Assembly (NCBI GenBank): GCA_049975345.1
Contig: JBNGDP010000082.1
Span: 1-16,741 of the forward strand
Source: Oceanipulchritudo sp049975345
GTDB taxonomy: Bacteria > Verrucomicrobiota > Verrucomicrobiia > Opitutales > Oceanipulchritudinaceae
Length of the DNA: 16,741 nt
Direction of reading: 5' to 3'
Part shown: in pieces, positions 1 to 8,035 of the stretch
Layout of the letters: each line of letters opens with the position of its first letter
Position numbering within the stretch: position 1 is the stretch's first letter
Position numbers and translations under genes: made by a program
Notes under the pieces: generated by a model
Database searches by the model: none
What the model saw: only the letters and a program-made list of their open reading frames with translations
What the model was told of the DNA's origin: nothing

Positions 1-153
1 GGCGGAAACATTCCACTTTGCCGGAGGGACTTTTATCCTTATGGGGCTTCAATGGGGCCGCCCTGAAAAGAGGGCGGAAACGGCTCCTTTCCTTTATTTC
101 CGGTAAAGTTTAGGATTGCTTCAATGGGGCCGCCCTGAAAAGAGGGCGGAAAC
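1..153 (-). CRISPR. Leader-proximal end of a type I-G CRISPR array (partial)
   Basis: Two identical 36-nt repeats lie at 46-81 and 118-153, and the last 9 bases of a third are at 1-9. The two spacers (10-45 and 82-117) are both 36 nt. On the minus strand the repeat starts GTTTCCGCCC and ends ATTGAAGC, the usual orientation for this repeat type. It folds into a 7-bp stem (CCGCCCT / AGGGCGG) with a 6-nt loop. Transcription therefore runs leftward, in the same direction as the cas operon, and spacer 82-117 is the leader-proximal and probably most recent one. The array continues beyond the left edge, so its length is unknown. The terminal ATTGAAGC would give an 8-nt crRNA 5' handle if processing follows the usual pattern, which is inferred. 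Confidence 0.97.
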
Positions 154-365
154 GGCGTATAATGGAACTCGCATGAATAATGGATTGAAGGAAAAAATCG
201 CGAGCGGGTCAGAAAAGGGAATTAAATGAAAGGCGGCGGAGGTTGCATCCAAGTTTGGGAAGTCGTTAATAATCAACAGCTGCGAGCGAGATGGGAGAAG
301 AAGGCACCACTCCGCCGCTCGCACGGAATTTGACTTTCAAAGAACCGGGACAAGAGGAGGGAGTC
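154..365 (-). promoter_or_regulatory. CRISPR leader between cas2 and the first repeat
   Basis: This is a 212-bp stretch without a convincing gene, between the cas2 stop and the first repeat. On the transcribed (minus) strand it contains AT-rich segments such as TTGATTATTAACG and CATTTAATTCCC. TATTCA and TATACG lie near the repeat and could be -10 elements, but I see no good -35 partner. The heptamer GCGAGCG occurs at 200-206 and 282-288 and inverted at 316-322. Its position identifies it as the leader where array transcription and Cas1-Cas2 integration would occur. The exact promoter is not resolved. Confidence 0.65.
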
Positions 366-656
366 TTAGACAACAAAACAGGGGACGTCAACGCGGTTAT
401 AGGCGGCGCCAACGGCGTGGATGACGCGCTCCCCGCGAAAAGCGGCAGGCCCGAGATCAATGAACAGGACCTGATCCTCGCGCATGTTGATGATTTCAGC
501 GAGGTCGGCTTCCATGGTTGCGCGTTCGGTTTCGGTGAGGTCGCACTCAAAGACGGAATACTGCAGGTGAATGCCGTAGCCTTTACACAGCTTGAAGACG
601 CGTCGCAGCCGCTTGGGGTCACAAATATCGTAGGTGACAATGAAGTTGCGGCGCAT
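366..656 (-). CDS. cas2: CRISPR-associated endonuclease Cas2
   Basis: Cas2 is the small dimeric partner of Cas1 in spacer integration. The 96-residue product has the usual length and the ferredoxin-like fold signature. It begins MRRNFIVTYDICDPKR, with the conserved Asp10 of the first beta strand, then RLRRVFKLCKGYGIHLQYSVFEC, and ends in a short hydrophobic tail (VDVPCFVV). The ATG lies 6 nt after the cas4-cas1 stop, so the two are probably co-translated. It is the last cas gene before the leader, as expected for the adaptation module. It is complete, with a TAA stop. Confidence 0.96.
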   Translation of the reverse strand: MRRNFIVTYDICDPKRLRRVFKLCKGYGIHLQYSVFECDLTETERATMEADLAEIINMREDQVLFIDLGPAAFRGERVIHAVGAAYNRVDVPCFVV

Positions 657-662
657 GGCGGG

Positions 663-2500
663 TCAACGGGTCAGGAACGGTACATATTCGCGGATCTCGC
701 CGGTCAGGCACTTGGCGAGCATGCGTGCCTGCAACTCGATGGCTCGCCGGTAACAGACCTTGTAGGCGAAAACGGGATGGGTGACCCCCTCGGAAAGGCG
801 CTGCTCGAAGGCGGTAAAAAAGGCCTTGCGGGCGGCGGGAGCGAGCATGACGGAGGGTCCGGCCCGAATGAAGTCGGTGGTGGTAACGGTTCGGGTATTG
901 ATCAGCCGCAGAACGGTGGAATCGGCCACGAGCGGACGGAATTCCTCCATGAGGTCAAGGGCGAGGGCCGGCTTGCCGTGACGCGGGCGATGGTGGAAGC
1001 CGACGTAGGGATCGAACCCGACGGCAAGGGCGGCGAGGAGGCATTCCTTGGCCAGCAGGCTGTAAGCGAGGGAAAGCAGCGCGTTGACCGGGTCGCGCGG
1101 CGGGCGCCGGTTGCGCTCGCGGAAATCGAAGGAAAGGGCGGCCCCTGCTTCGGCGGAGGGGGTGTCGGATGCGTTGGATCCGGGCTTTAGCATACCGGCG
1201 AAATGCTCGAAATACAGCCCCGCCGCCGCGCCCTCGATTCCCAGCAGATGACCGCCGGAACCGGCGTGCAGGGCCGATGCGGCGAGATACTTGAGGGCGC
1301 GCAGGACACCCCGCGGCGCCTGCAGGTGGTTGCGCATCAGGAGGGTCCGCTGGTTGCGGATCTTGCCGTGCACCATCCGCCGGGCATGAACGAGACAGGC
1401 TTCACGATCAGCCGCCGTAGCGAACTGTTCGATACGGGTAAGGACGTTGGACAGCGTGTGCCCGCGGGTGATGCCGTAGAACCAGCCTCCCATGGAGAAC
1501 CATGTGATCGGGATCCCGTTCTCGCAGAGCGCCTGGATGGCGGCGGTGGAAACCTGCACCGGACCGAATAGCGCCACGTGATGCAGGTCGTGGAAACGAA
1601 ACTCGCCGACAGCCGCCTTCTTCTCCTTCACCATGAGGGTGTGGTCCTTCTTTGAGACATACAGGCCGGGCGTGGACAGGTACAGCGCGCGTGTCTCCGG
1701 ATTGGGAGCGATCAGGCGGCGGACATCCTCGCCCCTGCGCAGCGCCGGCATGCGGATTTCCGGAAAGCCGGCAAACGGGCCGGCGGTGATGATGTCAGCA
1801 TCGGCGGGCGAGCGGTCCGCCGATTCCTCCAACCCGAGGGAAAGCTGCACCGTCGCCTCCGGAATCCCGGTCTCATCCGGCTGGGCGAACAGTTTCGTTT
1901 CATCGGGCAGGCACAGGCCCACCAGCGAACAGCGCGGACACTTCGGGGAATGATCCAGCGGCGGCGGCATCGGCCCGTCGGCGCAGGCGCGAGCCGCCTC
2001 CAGCGTCTCCCGGATCCAGTTCTCCTCCTCCGCGTCGATAGTGTACGGCACGCGCTGCCGCGTCTCCCGGTAGTACAGCACGCCCGCCTCGCAGGGGAAA
2101 CCGTTCTCGCGCAGGAGCAGGATCTGCAGCCCCAGTTGGACGCGGTCGGCATCCCACAATTCGATCCCGTCCTCCGTCTCGCGCGGGGACCCCTTCTTGT
2201 ATTCAACCGGCGTATACAAAAGCCGCCCTTCGGCATCCCGCTCCCCCTCCACCAGGTCGAGTTTGGCGGTCACCCCGAGGCAGTCCGACCCGAGCTGCAC
2301 CGTGCGGGCGTGGATCGTTTCCGCCGCCTCCCCCTCCCCCGCCAGCGCGCCCTTGCCACCGTCCTGCCGCGCGTGCTGGGCGCGCCCGCGCACCGTGTCC
2401 GCGTTGTCCGCGAACAGACCCTCCACGAACTCGTAGTAAAACAGCCGCGGACAGTAGACGTACTCGTTCACCATCCGAGCGGGGAGGATGTGGGGGGAGG
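663..2500 (-). CDS. cas4-cas1: Cas4-Cas1 fusion, 5' end lost in the assembly gap
   Basis: This single polypeptide joins a Cas4 nuclease to a Cas1 integrase, as is typical of type I-G adaptation modules. Counting from the first visible codon at the gap edge, 611 residues remain. Cas4 part: LPARMVNEYVYCPRLFYYE has the first iron-sulfur Cys (16), followed by Asp81 and EYKKG (99-103) of the nuclease core and the Cys cluster C187, C190 and C196. Cas1 part (about 265-611): LSTPGLYVSKKDHTLMV starts the domain, Glu422 lies in GIEGAAAGLYFEHF, and GFHHRPRHGKP with DLMEEF (about 501-520) supplies the His and acidic metal ligands. Only the N-terminus, probably some tens of residues, is missing. Cas4 would trim prespacers and select the PAM while Cas1 integrates. 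The stop is followed 6 nt later by cas2. Confidence 0.95.
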
Positions 2501-2600
2501 NNNNNNNNNNNNNNNNNNNNNNNNNNNNNNNNNNNNNNNNNNNNNNNNNNNNNNNNNNNNNNNNNNNNNNNNNNNNNNNNNNNNNNNNNNNNNNNNNNNN
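2501..2600. other. 100-N scaffold gap inside the cas operon
   Basis: There are exactly 100 N, the common placeholder for a gap of unknown length. The left flank is the N-terminal region of Cas4-Cas1. The right flank is the N-terminal 52 codons of a Cas8-like gene. The missing DNA should therefore hold most of that large-subunit gene plus the Cas4-Cas1 start, probably around 2 kb. The size is an inference from family lengths, not a measurement. Confidence 0.95.
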
Positions 2601-2756
2601 GAGCACCGGCGCCCAGTGCCCGGCGTGTGGCGTCCAGTGGAGCTTGGCTCCGGGTTGGATCTGGTCGGCGATGCGCCAGGTGCCAAGGGCGGCGAGAAAG
2701 CCGAGGGGATTGGCGCCGTCGAGACCGGGAAGCAGAAGCGGGTGAGATGCGTTCAT
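2601..2756 (-). CDS. Cas8-like large subunit (Csx17-type), N-terminal fragment cut by the gap
   Basis: Only 52 residues are visible, beginning MNASHPLLLPGLDGANPL and continuing with GFLAALGTWRIADQ before the sequence runs into N. The pattern of a Gly-Leu opening followed by NPLGFLAALG resembles the N-termini of large-subunit proteins in type I-G (I-U) loci (Csx17/Cas8g). The slot between cas3 and cas4-cas1 is where such a gene would be expected. The ATG overlaps the cas3 TGA (ATGA, 2753-2756), indicating translational coupling. The protein would nucleate the crRNA-guided complex and read the PAM. The family assignment rests on a short segment plus position, so it is tentative. That the protein is truncated by assembly rather than by mutation is well supported. 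Confidence 0.7.
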
Positions 2757-5700
2757 GATGTTGCGGTGGTTTCGAGTTCGGCGGTTTCGCTGCCATACCA
2801 GCCTTCGGCTTCGGCTTCGCTGGCCTGCTGATCGGCGAGGCGGAGAACGGTCTCAAGGAAGGCGAGTCCCCATGGGCCATGCTGGCGGAGCAGTCGCCAG
2901 AACCGGTCAGGGATCCCGGAATCGAGGCGGTGCGCGGGGGATTCTCTGCGTTGGGCTGTGGTGAGCGTTATGTCTGGCGCGCCGGGAAGGTTGTGGGTGC
3001 TGACCGGTGGAGGATCGGGGTCGACGATCACCGGAGGGAACGGCCGGGCATGCCCATGATGGACGGCGATCAGGTGCAGCATGAGATCCCGCAGGTCGTG
3101 GGATTCGGGCATCAGGTGGGAAGCATCGGGATGGGCCGCAAACAGGAGCGAGCTGAACTCGTGCCGGAAACCCTTGGGCAAACCGGACCGTTCCCGAGCA
3201 TGTTCCCTTTCACGGGCACTGGAGAGAAGACGATCCGACTTGGCCAGAGGTTCGGGCAAAGCATACGTGGCATGCGGGTTGCCACCAAGGAGAAGTGCCT
3301 GGAAGCGGGGGTCCAGTTTTCCCCAGTCATGCAGATCGGCTGCGGCGGCGAGACATTGTTGGATGTCTTGGCTCAACCCGAGCGCCCGTGCGCTGGCGAT
3401 GACGGCATCCCTGACATGATCGGTATGCGTACGCAAAGTCACGGGGCCTGAAGTGATGATGCGGCTCCATTCGTCGCTCTCGTCCTCCGCCTGGGAGATA
3501 GCCTCGTTCTGGTGGAGCCGCTGCCGGGTGGTCAGAACGATGCCACGCTCATCAGCATAGCGTGCTTCGGTAAACCCAAGCCGGCGGTCCGCCAACCACG
3601 CCAGGGAGTTGCGCAAGCGATCTGGCAGCAAATCATCCCGCGAGGCATCTTCGAGGAGCTTGCGCAGCTCGGGTTTGCGGAGGCTGGCTTCGACGTCGCC
3701 TGCGTATGCCATGAGGGCCTGCCAGGCTTCGCCGCCGGTTACATTGGGCAGGAGGTCCACTCGGAGCCGCAGCAGGGTCCGGTCGCGGGTAACGCGGAAA
3801 GCTTCTTCCGCAAGGTCGAGGAAGAGCAGATCGGCCAATTGGGGTGGTCCATCTTTTTCCCCGAGTGACGCCGGATCGTTCGGAGCACCGGGAATGTGTC
3901 CGAGTTGGCTCCAGCCACCCAGGGTGAGTGGCAGAACAATTGTGGCACCGGGATAAAGATCGTCCGCTTCTTTGATCCAACGGCTTTCGGAGATTCCTTT
4001 CCAAAGAAGAGCGTCGCCGAGGGGTTCTTTCGGATCATTTCGTCCTGCCGGGGTATCCGCTGAAACAGCGGAATCCAGCAGATCACCATTGTCGGCCAGG
4101 GCGGCGGTTTTCCGATCAGCCTGGAAAAACCAGTTTCGGAAAACATGCAGGGGAACGGGCAAGGCCTCAACCTGGGAGGGCGGGCACAGGCTGAGGTCCT
4201 GCACAGCGGCATCGATTGGGGAGTTTGCCGACAAGTCGGCCCTCCAGACGACAAGGACATCCGGCCTCGCGGATTGTTTACCATGCAGAAAGAGAGCGGG
4301 ATCGGGATCGGGCCAAGGCATCGGATTGGTTTGCGCCCATGCGTCCAGGTAGGCCGGGAAAAGGGTCGGCGCGGCAGAAGTCGGAGCTTGCAACCGCTCG
4401 AGTTCATCCTCCGTAAGGTTTTCCACAAGGCCACCCATGCCCTTGATCCCGAAGTCGACGGTGTCCTCACGGGCCACCGACTGGAGCCAGTTCCATGTTT
4501 CCGACAAGGCGTTCCCGTAGATAGGATCGAGGGCCTGCTCGTCGGCCAGGAGTTTGTCCAGTTTCTTGCGGTCAGTCTCGATCAAATGGTCCGGCATGAC
4601 GATCGTGGCGCGGGCCGGGATATCGCGTCCGGTCCGATTGAGGCGGCCAAAGCGCTGGCGCAGCGCATCCAGGCTGGCGCATTCGGTGACCAGGGCGTCA
4701 AAGTCGAGGTCGGNNNNNNNNNNGCGCCGACCTCGAGACACTGGGTGGCGACGACGATTTCCACAGGCTGCGGAGTCCCGTCATCGGGAATTGCGTCACG
4801 GCTGGCAGCCGTCTTGAGGGCTGCCTGGATTTGACGGGTTACGACGTCCCGGTCAAGGGGACGCATTCGTCCGATCAGCAGGGTCGTATTTGCCCGAAAG
4901 CGGGCGTTCTTCGATTTTGATTCCTTTTCGATACGTTCGTAGACCAGTCGGGCGGTAGCCACGCGGTTGACCATGATCGCGAGCGAACGCGGCGTGGATT
5001 CGGCAATGATGGCTGCGGCCTGTTCGAGGAGATCGGTTGCCAGCGTCTCCTGTTGCTTCGCCTTGGTTTTTGCGATGGAGACTGTCAGGCGAGCGGGCTT
5101 GGACGCTTTCAAGCGCTTGCTCAGCACCGGATGTTCGCGGTCCGCTTGGGTGAGGCTGATCCTGCTTTTGGCCGCCTTGGGAGGCGTGGCGGTCATCTGC
5201 ACCCAACGCAACGGGGGCGGCTTGATAGCAGTCGCGGTCCGGGCGATATGGTGTTCGCGGAATCGTTGAAGGGTGGCAACGGTCTCGGCAAAAGGACGGC
5301 TGATGTGCGCTTCATCGAGAATCCAGAGCGCATCGGTTGCCACCAGGGCGGCATGGATAGGGCGGGCGTTGGGAGTGACCCCGTATCCCCGGAACAGCAT
5401 CCGCGAACCGATCTGATCGACGGTGGTGGCGATGAGGGTCGGTTGAAGCAGGGAGCGGGCCCAACGCTGATCCCGGAAAATGGCGCCGCGGAGCTGGACG
5501 CAATCAAGTGGGGGATGGGGAAAGGGAGAAGGATTGAGCAAGCGCAGGGCCTCGGCAACAGTGGCACAGGCGGGCTGCTCTGGGCAGGGATTCGCGAGAA
5601 CTTTCACCATGCGACGGGCGCATTCAAAGGCTTCGTCAACAATCACCCGCCGGTTGACGATGAAGAAAATGCGGCGCGCCGCAGTGCGCTCGCAGAGCGC

Positions 5701-5892
5701 TAATTTCGCTTGGGCGGCGAGCGCATAGACGGCGACTTCGAGACAGGCCGTCTTTCCGCAGCCGGTAGGCGCGGCGATGAAGCCCGGCCAGTCTCCGGCG
5801 ACGGCCCGCTTGGCGAGATCCATCTGCCAGGGAAAGGGAGCATGGCCATTATTCAGCTCGGCGAAGAAATCGGAGAAGGTTGGTAGCGTCAT
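2753..5892 (-). CDS. cas3: Cas3 helicase-nuclease with C-terminal HD domain, interrupted by 10 N
   Basis: This is the effector nuclease-helicase recruited to target-bound Cascade. Removing the 10 N and one duplicated C gives 1042 residues. Helicase motifs: Walker A APTGCGKT (41-48), DEAH (193-196), TATPP (234-238), VVATQCLEVG-ADLDFD across the gap (about 380-395) and QRFGRLNR (409-416). The HD nuclease domain follows: H822, HDWGKLD (851-857), H907 and HHGHARP (941-947). A helicase-first, HD-last order is characteristic of type I-G Cas3, the reverse of most type I Cas3 proteins. The ATG overlaps the preceding ORF6N-gene stop by one base (TAATG), and the TGA overlaps the next ATG (ATGA). The apparent frameshift at 4714-4723 looks like an assembly artefact. 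Confidence 0.95.
4714..4723. other. 10-N gap within cas3, probably spurious
   Basis: The flanks are TCGAGGTCGG (4704-4713) and, after GCG, CCGACCTCGA (4727-4736), perfect reverse complements. On the coding strand the left part ends GAG GTC GGC GC and the right part starts CCGACCTCGAC. Merging them with a 1-base overlap reads GGC GCC GAC CTC GAC, that is EVG-A-DLD, the conserved Cas3 motif in frame with nothing missing. Ten real bases would break the frame. Confidence 0.85.
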
Positions 5893-6407
5893 TATTCTTC
5901 GTCGGTGTGAAAACCGAGTCGGCGTTTGGGTTTCACTTCAGGGGGTTGGAGCAGGGGCAGAAGCTTCTGGTAGATGTCCCAGAGGGCCTGATCATGCCGC
6001 ATGAGTGTTTTGTCGATTTCCGCCAGACGCTTCAGGATGATGGCATTGGCCATGAGATTCTCACGCATTTTGACGAAGGCACGAATCACATAGACGCTCA
6101 TGGAGACGGCTTCGTCCGAGTTGAGGATGGTTGAAGCCATCAGTGCGCCGTGTTCGGTAAACACCCAGGGGAGATACTTGCGATGCCTGCCACGGCCCGG
6201 GGACTTTAAGGTCACAATTTGTGACCTTAAAGCAAGCCACTCATCATCAGTGAGTTGGAACGCGAATTCAGGGGGAAAACGCTTGGCGTTACGCTTGAAG
6301 GCCTGATTGAAAACCTTGGTTTCCACTTCATAGATTTTTGCCAAGTCACTATCGAGAACGATTGGCATGCTGCGAAGGGTATAAACTGGAAGATTAAATG
6401 CCTTCAT
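5892..6407 (-). CDS. ORF6N-domain DNA-binding protein embedded in the cas operon
   Basis: The product has 171 residues. The ORF6N domain (about 6-95) is recognisable from LPVYTLRSMPIVLDSDLAKI near the start, VFNQAFKRNAKRFPPEFAFQ, DEWLALRSQIVTLK and RKYLPWVFTEHGALM. A helical, probably coiled-coil segment follows (about 111-152) and then the family-like tail PKRRLGF, so it looks full length. ORF6N is a DNA-binding-type domain first known from phage and KilA-N-type proteins and also common in stand-alone chromosomal genes. No role is established in CRISPR-Cas. The ATG overlaps the csb2 stop (ATGA, 6404-6407) and its TAA overlaps the cas3 ATG (TAATG). A longer in-frame opening to 6605 lies inside csb2, and the ATG at 6407 gives the natural N-terminus. 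GC is about 51% by hand count over 5941-6420, below neighbouring genes, which suggests transfer. A 29-bp palindrome lies within it. Confidence 0.88.
   Translation of the reverse strand: MKAFNLPVYTLRSMPIVLDSDLAKIYEVETKVFNQAFKRNAKRFPPEFAFQLTDDEWLALRSQIVTLKSPGRGRHRKYLPWVFTEHGALMASTILNSDEAVSMSVYVIRAFVKMRENLMANAIILKRLAEIDKTLMRHDQALWDIYQKLLPLLQPPEVKPKRRLGFHTDEE
6204..6232. repeat. Perfect 29-bp palindrome inside the ORF6N gene
   Basis: The 14-nt arm CTTTAAGGTCACAA (6204-6217) is followed by a single T and then its exact reverse complement (6219-6232). On the coding strand it encodes the motif LRSQIVTLK (residues 60-68). The symmetry is far longer than chance would give, and its AT-rich centre resembles an operator. 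Whether it is a binding site, possibly for the encoded protein itself, is inference. Confidence 0.9.
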
Positions 6408-8032
6408 GCATTTGCTCCCTTTCTCCACGGCTTGCAGAGGCCATAGCCCCGGTAGCGGCCAGAGCCGAGAATCACCGGTCCAAGAACGGGCCGGTCGAAG
6501 CGCAACCAGACATGCACCTGGCGCCGGTTGGGACCGCCCGGGCGAACCGGCATCAGCGGATACCCGTCCGGGCCCGGCTTGGAGCGTGGAGCGCCGAGAT
6601 GCCACGAGGTTTTGTCGATGTCGATCTCAATCGGGTCGGGCAGACCGATGCGGTGGCAGCTTGCCGTGATGATGTCCGCGACTTCAGCCAAATACCGTTT
6701 GCGGTCCTTGAGCGGATCAGCATTCGGATGGCGATCGAGGACTACCGGAGAGACACTGGCCCAGACGTCATGAGGTCCGGTCCATGTTGCTGAACGCAGC
6801 GCCCGCGGTGGCGTAGGGCGAAGCTCTTCACCAAGGGTCCAGAGGCCCAGTTTTCCAAGGGTCAATTTGATTTCCTGCGGCAGGCCTTTGGCGTCGTAGA
6901 GCAGCTTGCCGAGGAGCCTGCCCCGGTCTTGCTGGGGGACTGCCCGGGGAAAAACAAGGGCGACCCCAAGCAGGTGGCCGTCGGCATGTTCATGGCCGAC
7001 GAAACCGAGCGGGATAAGCGCGAGATGCGGCTGTTCCGAAGGTTTACCGTCGGCCTGATGGCCATTCACCCATTCCGGCGTCGGGGAGGTCAGTTTTTCA
7101 ACCGCACCACGCAAGGCGGTAAGCAGGCGCCAGGTGGATTCGAGTCCGAGATTGGGTCCCTCGCGTTTGTCGAGAACGAGGAGGACGTTGTCGAATACGG
7201 TACAAGCCGGTGACACATCATCCCGGCCATCGGAAATGCGGCGGTAAATCTGGGTCATACTGAGGACAGGGCGGCGGGAACTGGGAGCGGTCAGACTTGC
7301 CTTCCATGGGACGCCAAACTCGGTCTCGAACTCGGCCTTGGCCGCCTTGTGCTCTTTTCCTTTGGTTGATTCGATACGGACGAGAAATTCGTAGAACCGC
7401 TCCACCGCTTCGCCGTTGTATTGTTGACGCAGGTAGTCGAGACAGCCCGGCCCGACCACGCGGAAACGCTCCAGTCGTCCGGCCCCGCTCCCCTCCTGCA
7501 CAGGCACCCATCCGGATCCTTCTGCCGGGGCTTCTGCGCTCACCCACATGCGCACCAGCGAAGAGGAGTGCCCGATGCGGATAACCTTGGCGCAGATCCG
7601 CTCCAAGGCGGCGCGCTGGGTATCGGAGGGTTCGGCATCCGGCCAGTGAAGGAAGACGGCGGATTCGTGCGGGCGGACTTTCGGGAAGGTGCGAGGCTGA
7701 CGATTGGTACGATACGCGGGGAAAATTGTCCGTTTGCTGGGCCCCATGTCATTGGGAGGGACAAATACATCCACAACGTCGCGGCGGTCGGTGATCTCAG
7801 AACCAAGGACCGACGGCGCCTCCAGCCCTTCGAGCCATCGCAACGCAGCTTCCTCTTCTCGCCAAATTTGGTTAGCCGCCGACCCTGATGGGTCTGGTTT
7901 AGTCTCGAAGTACGCCGCCGCCATGGCCATGAAGACGCGCCCGGGATGTGGCGGCCACTCCGCCAGCGTACGGTCGCCGGTCGAGGTCGCCACCGCGTAG
8001 CCCGTGATATATTCGATGCCCAGAGTGAGCAT
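6404..8032 (-). CDS. csb2: Csb2 (GSU0054 family), Cas5-Cas6-like RAMP protein of type I-G
   Basis: The product has 542 residues. Family features: an opening LTLGIEYITGYAVATS with EWPPHPGRVFMAM (25-37), the conserved IGHSSSLV (153-160), and a C-terminal glycine-rich RAMP-type loop GPVILGSGRYRGYGLC (518-533). In type I-G this protein is thought to combine the Cas5 role (holding the crRNA 5' handle) with Cas6-like processing of the precursor. His156 is the obvious conserved His, but its catalytic role is not shown here. The ATG lies 3 nt after the csb1 stop, and the TGA overlaps the ORF6N gene start. The intact C-terminal loop shows that the downstream insertion did not truncate it. Confidence 0.94.
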   Translation of the reverse strand: MLTLGIEYITGYAVATSTGDRTLAEWPPHPGRVFMAMAAAYFETKPDPSGSAANQIWREEEAALRWLEGLEAPSVLGSEITDRRDVVDVFVPPNDMGPSKRTIFPAYRTNRQPRTFPKVRPHESAVFLHWPDAEPSDTQRAALERICAKVIRIGHSSSLVRMWVSAEAPAEGSGWVPVQEGSGAGRLERFRVVGPGCLDYLRQQYNGEAVERFYEFLVRIESTKGKEHKAAKAEFETEFGVPWKASLTAPSSRRPVLSMTQIYRRISDGRDDVSPACTVFDNVLLVLDKREGPNLGLESTWRLLTALRGAVEKLTSPTPEWVNGHQADGKPSEQPHLALIPLGFVGHEHADGHLLGVALVFPRAVPQQDRGRLLGKLLYDAKGLPQEIKLTLGKLGLWTLGEELRPTPPRALRSATWTGPHDVWASVSPVVLDRHPNADPLKDRKRYLAEVADIITASCHRIGLPDPIEIDIDKTSWHLGAPRSKPGPDGYPLMPVRPGGPNRRQVHVWLRFDRPVLGPVILGSGRYRGYGLCKPWRKGANA

Positions 8033-8035
8033 GGA

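Noticed and set aside
291..1190. A 299-residue plus-strand ORF over cas2 and Cas1
   Set aside because: It is antisense to well-recognised cas2 and cas4-cas1, is glycine-rich, and matches no family. It is a typical shadow in GC-rich DNA.
663..2500. Foreign origin of the adaptation module from higher GC
   Set aside because: Hand counts over 60-base lines range from about 58% to 82% in cas4-cas1 and overlap with cas3 (57-65%), so the shift is not consistent.
663..2756. A single 697-codon open frame covering the Cas8-like start, the gap and Cas4-Cas1
   Set aside because: The frame is continuous only because 100 N happen to fit it. The two sides are different protein families, each expected to have its own start and stop.
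3609..4834. Several plus-strand ORFs of 100-230 codons over cas3
   Set aside because: All are antisense to cas3, without recognisable domains or plausible starts.
6204..6232. CRP-type binding site
   Set aside because: The half-sites are in the reverse arrangement (TCACA inward to TGTGA), not TGTGA-N6-TCACA.
5892..6605. A longer 237-residue version of the ORF6N protein
   Set aside because: The extra N-terminal 66 residues lie inside csb2 in another frame and look non-coding. The ATG at 6407 overlaps the csb2 stop as expected for coupling.
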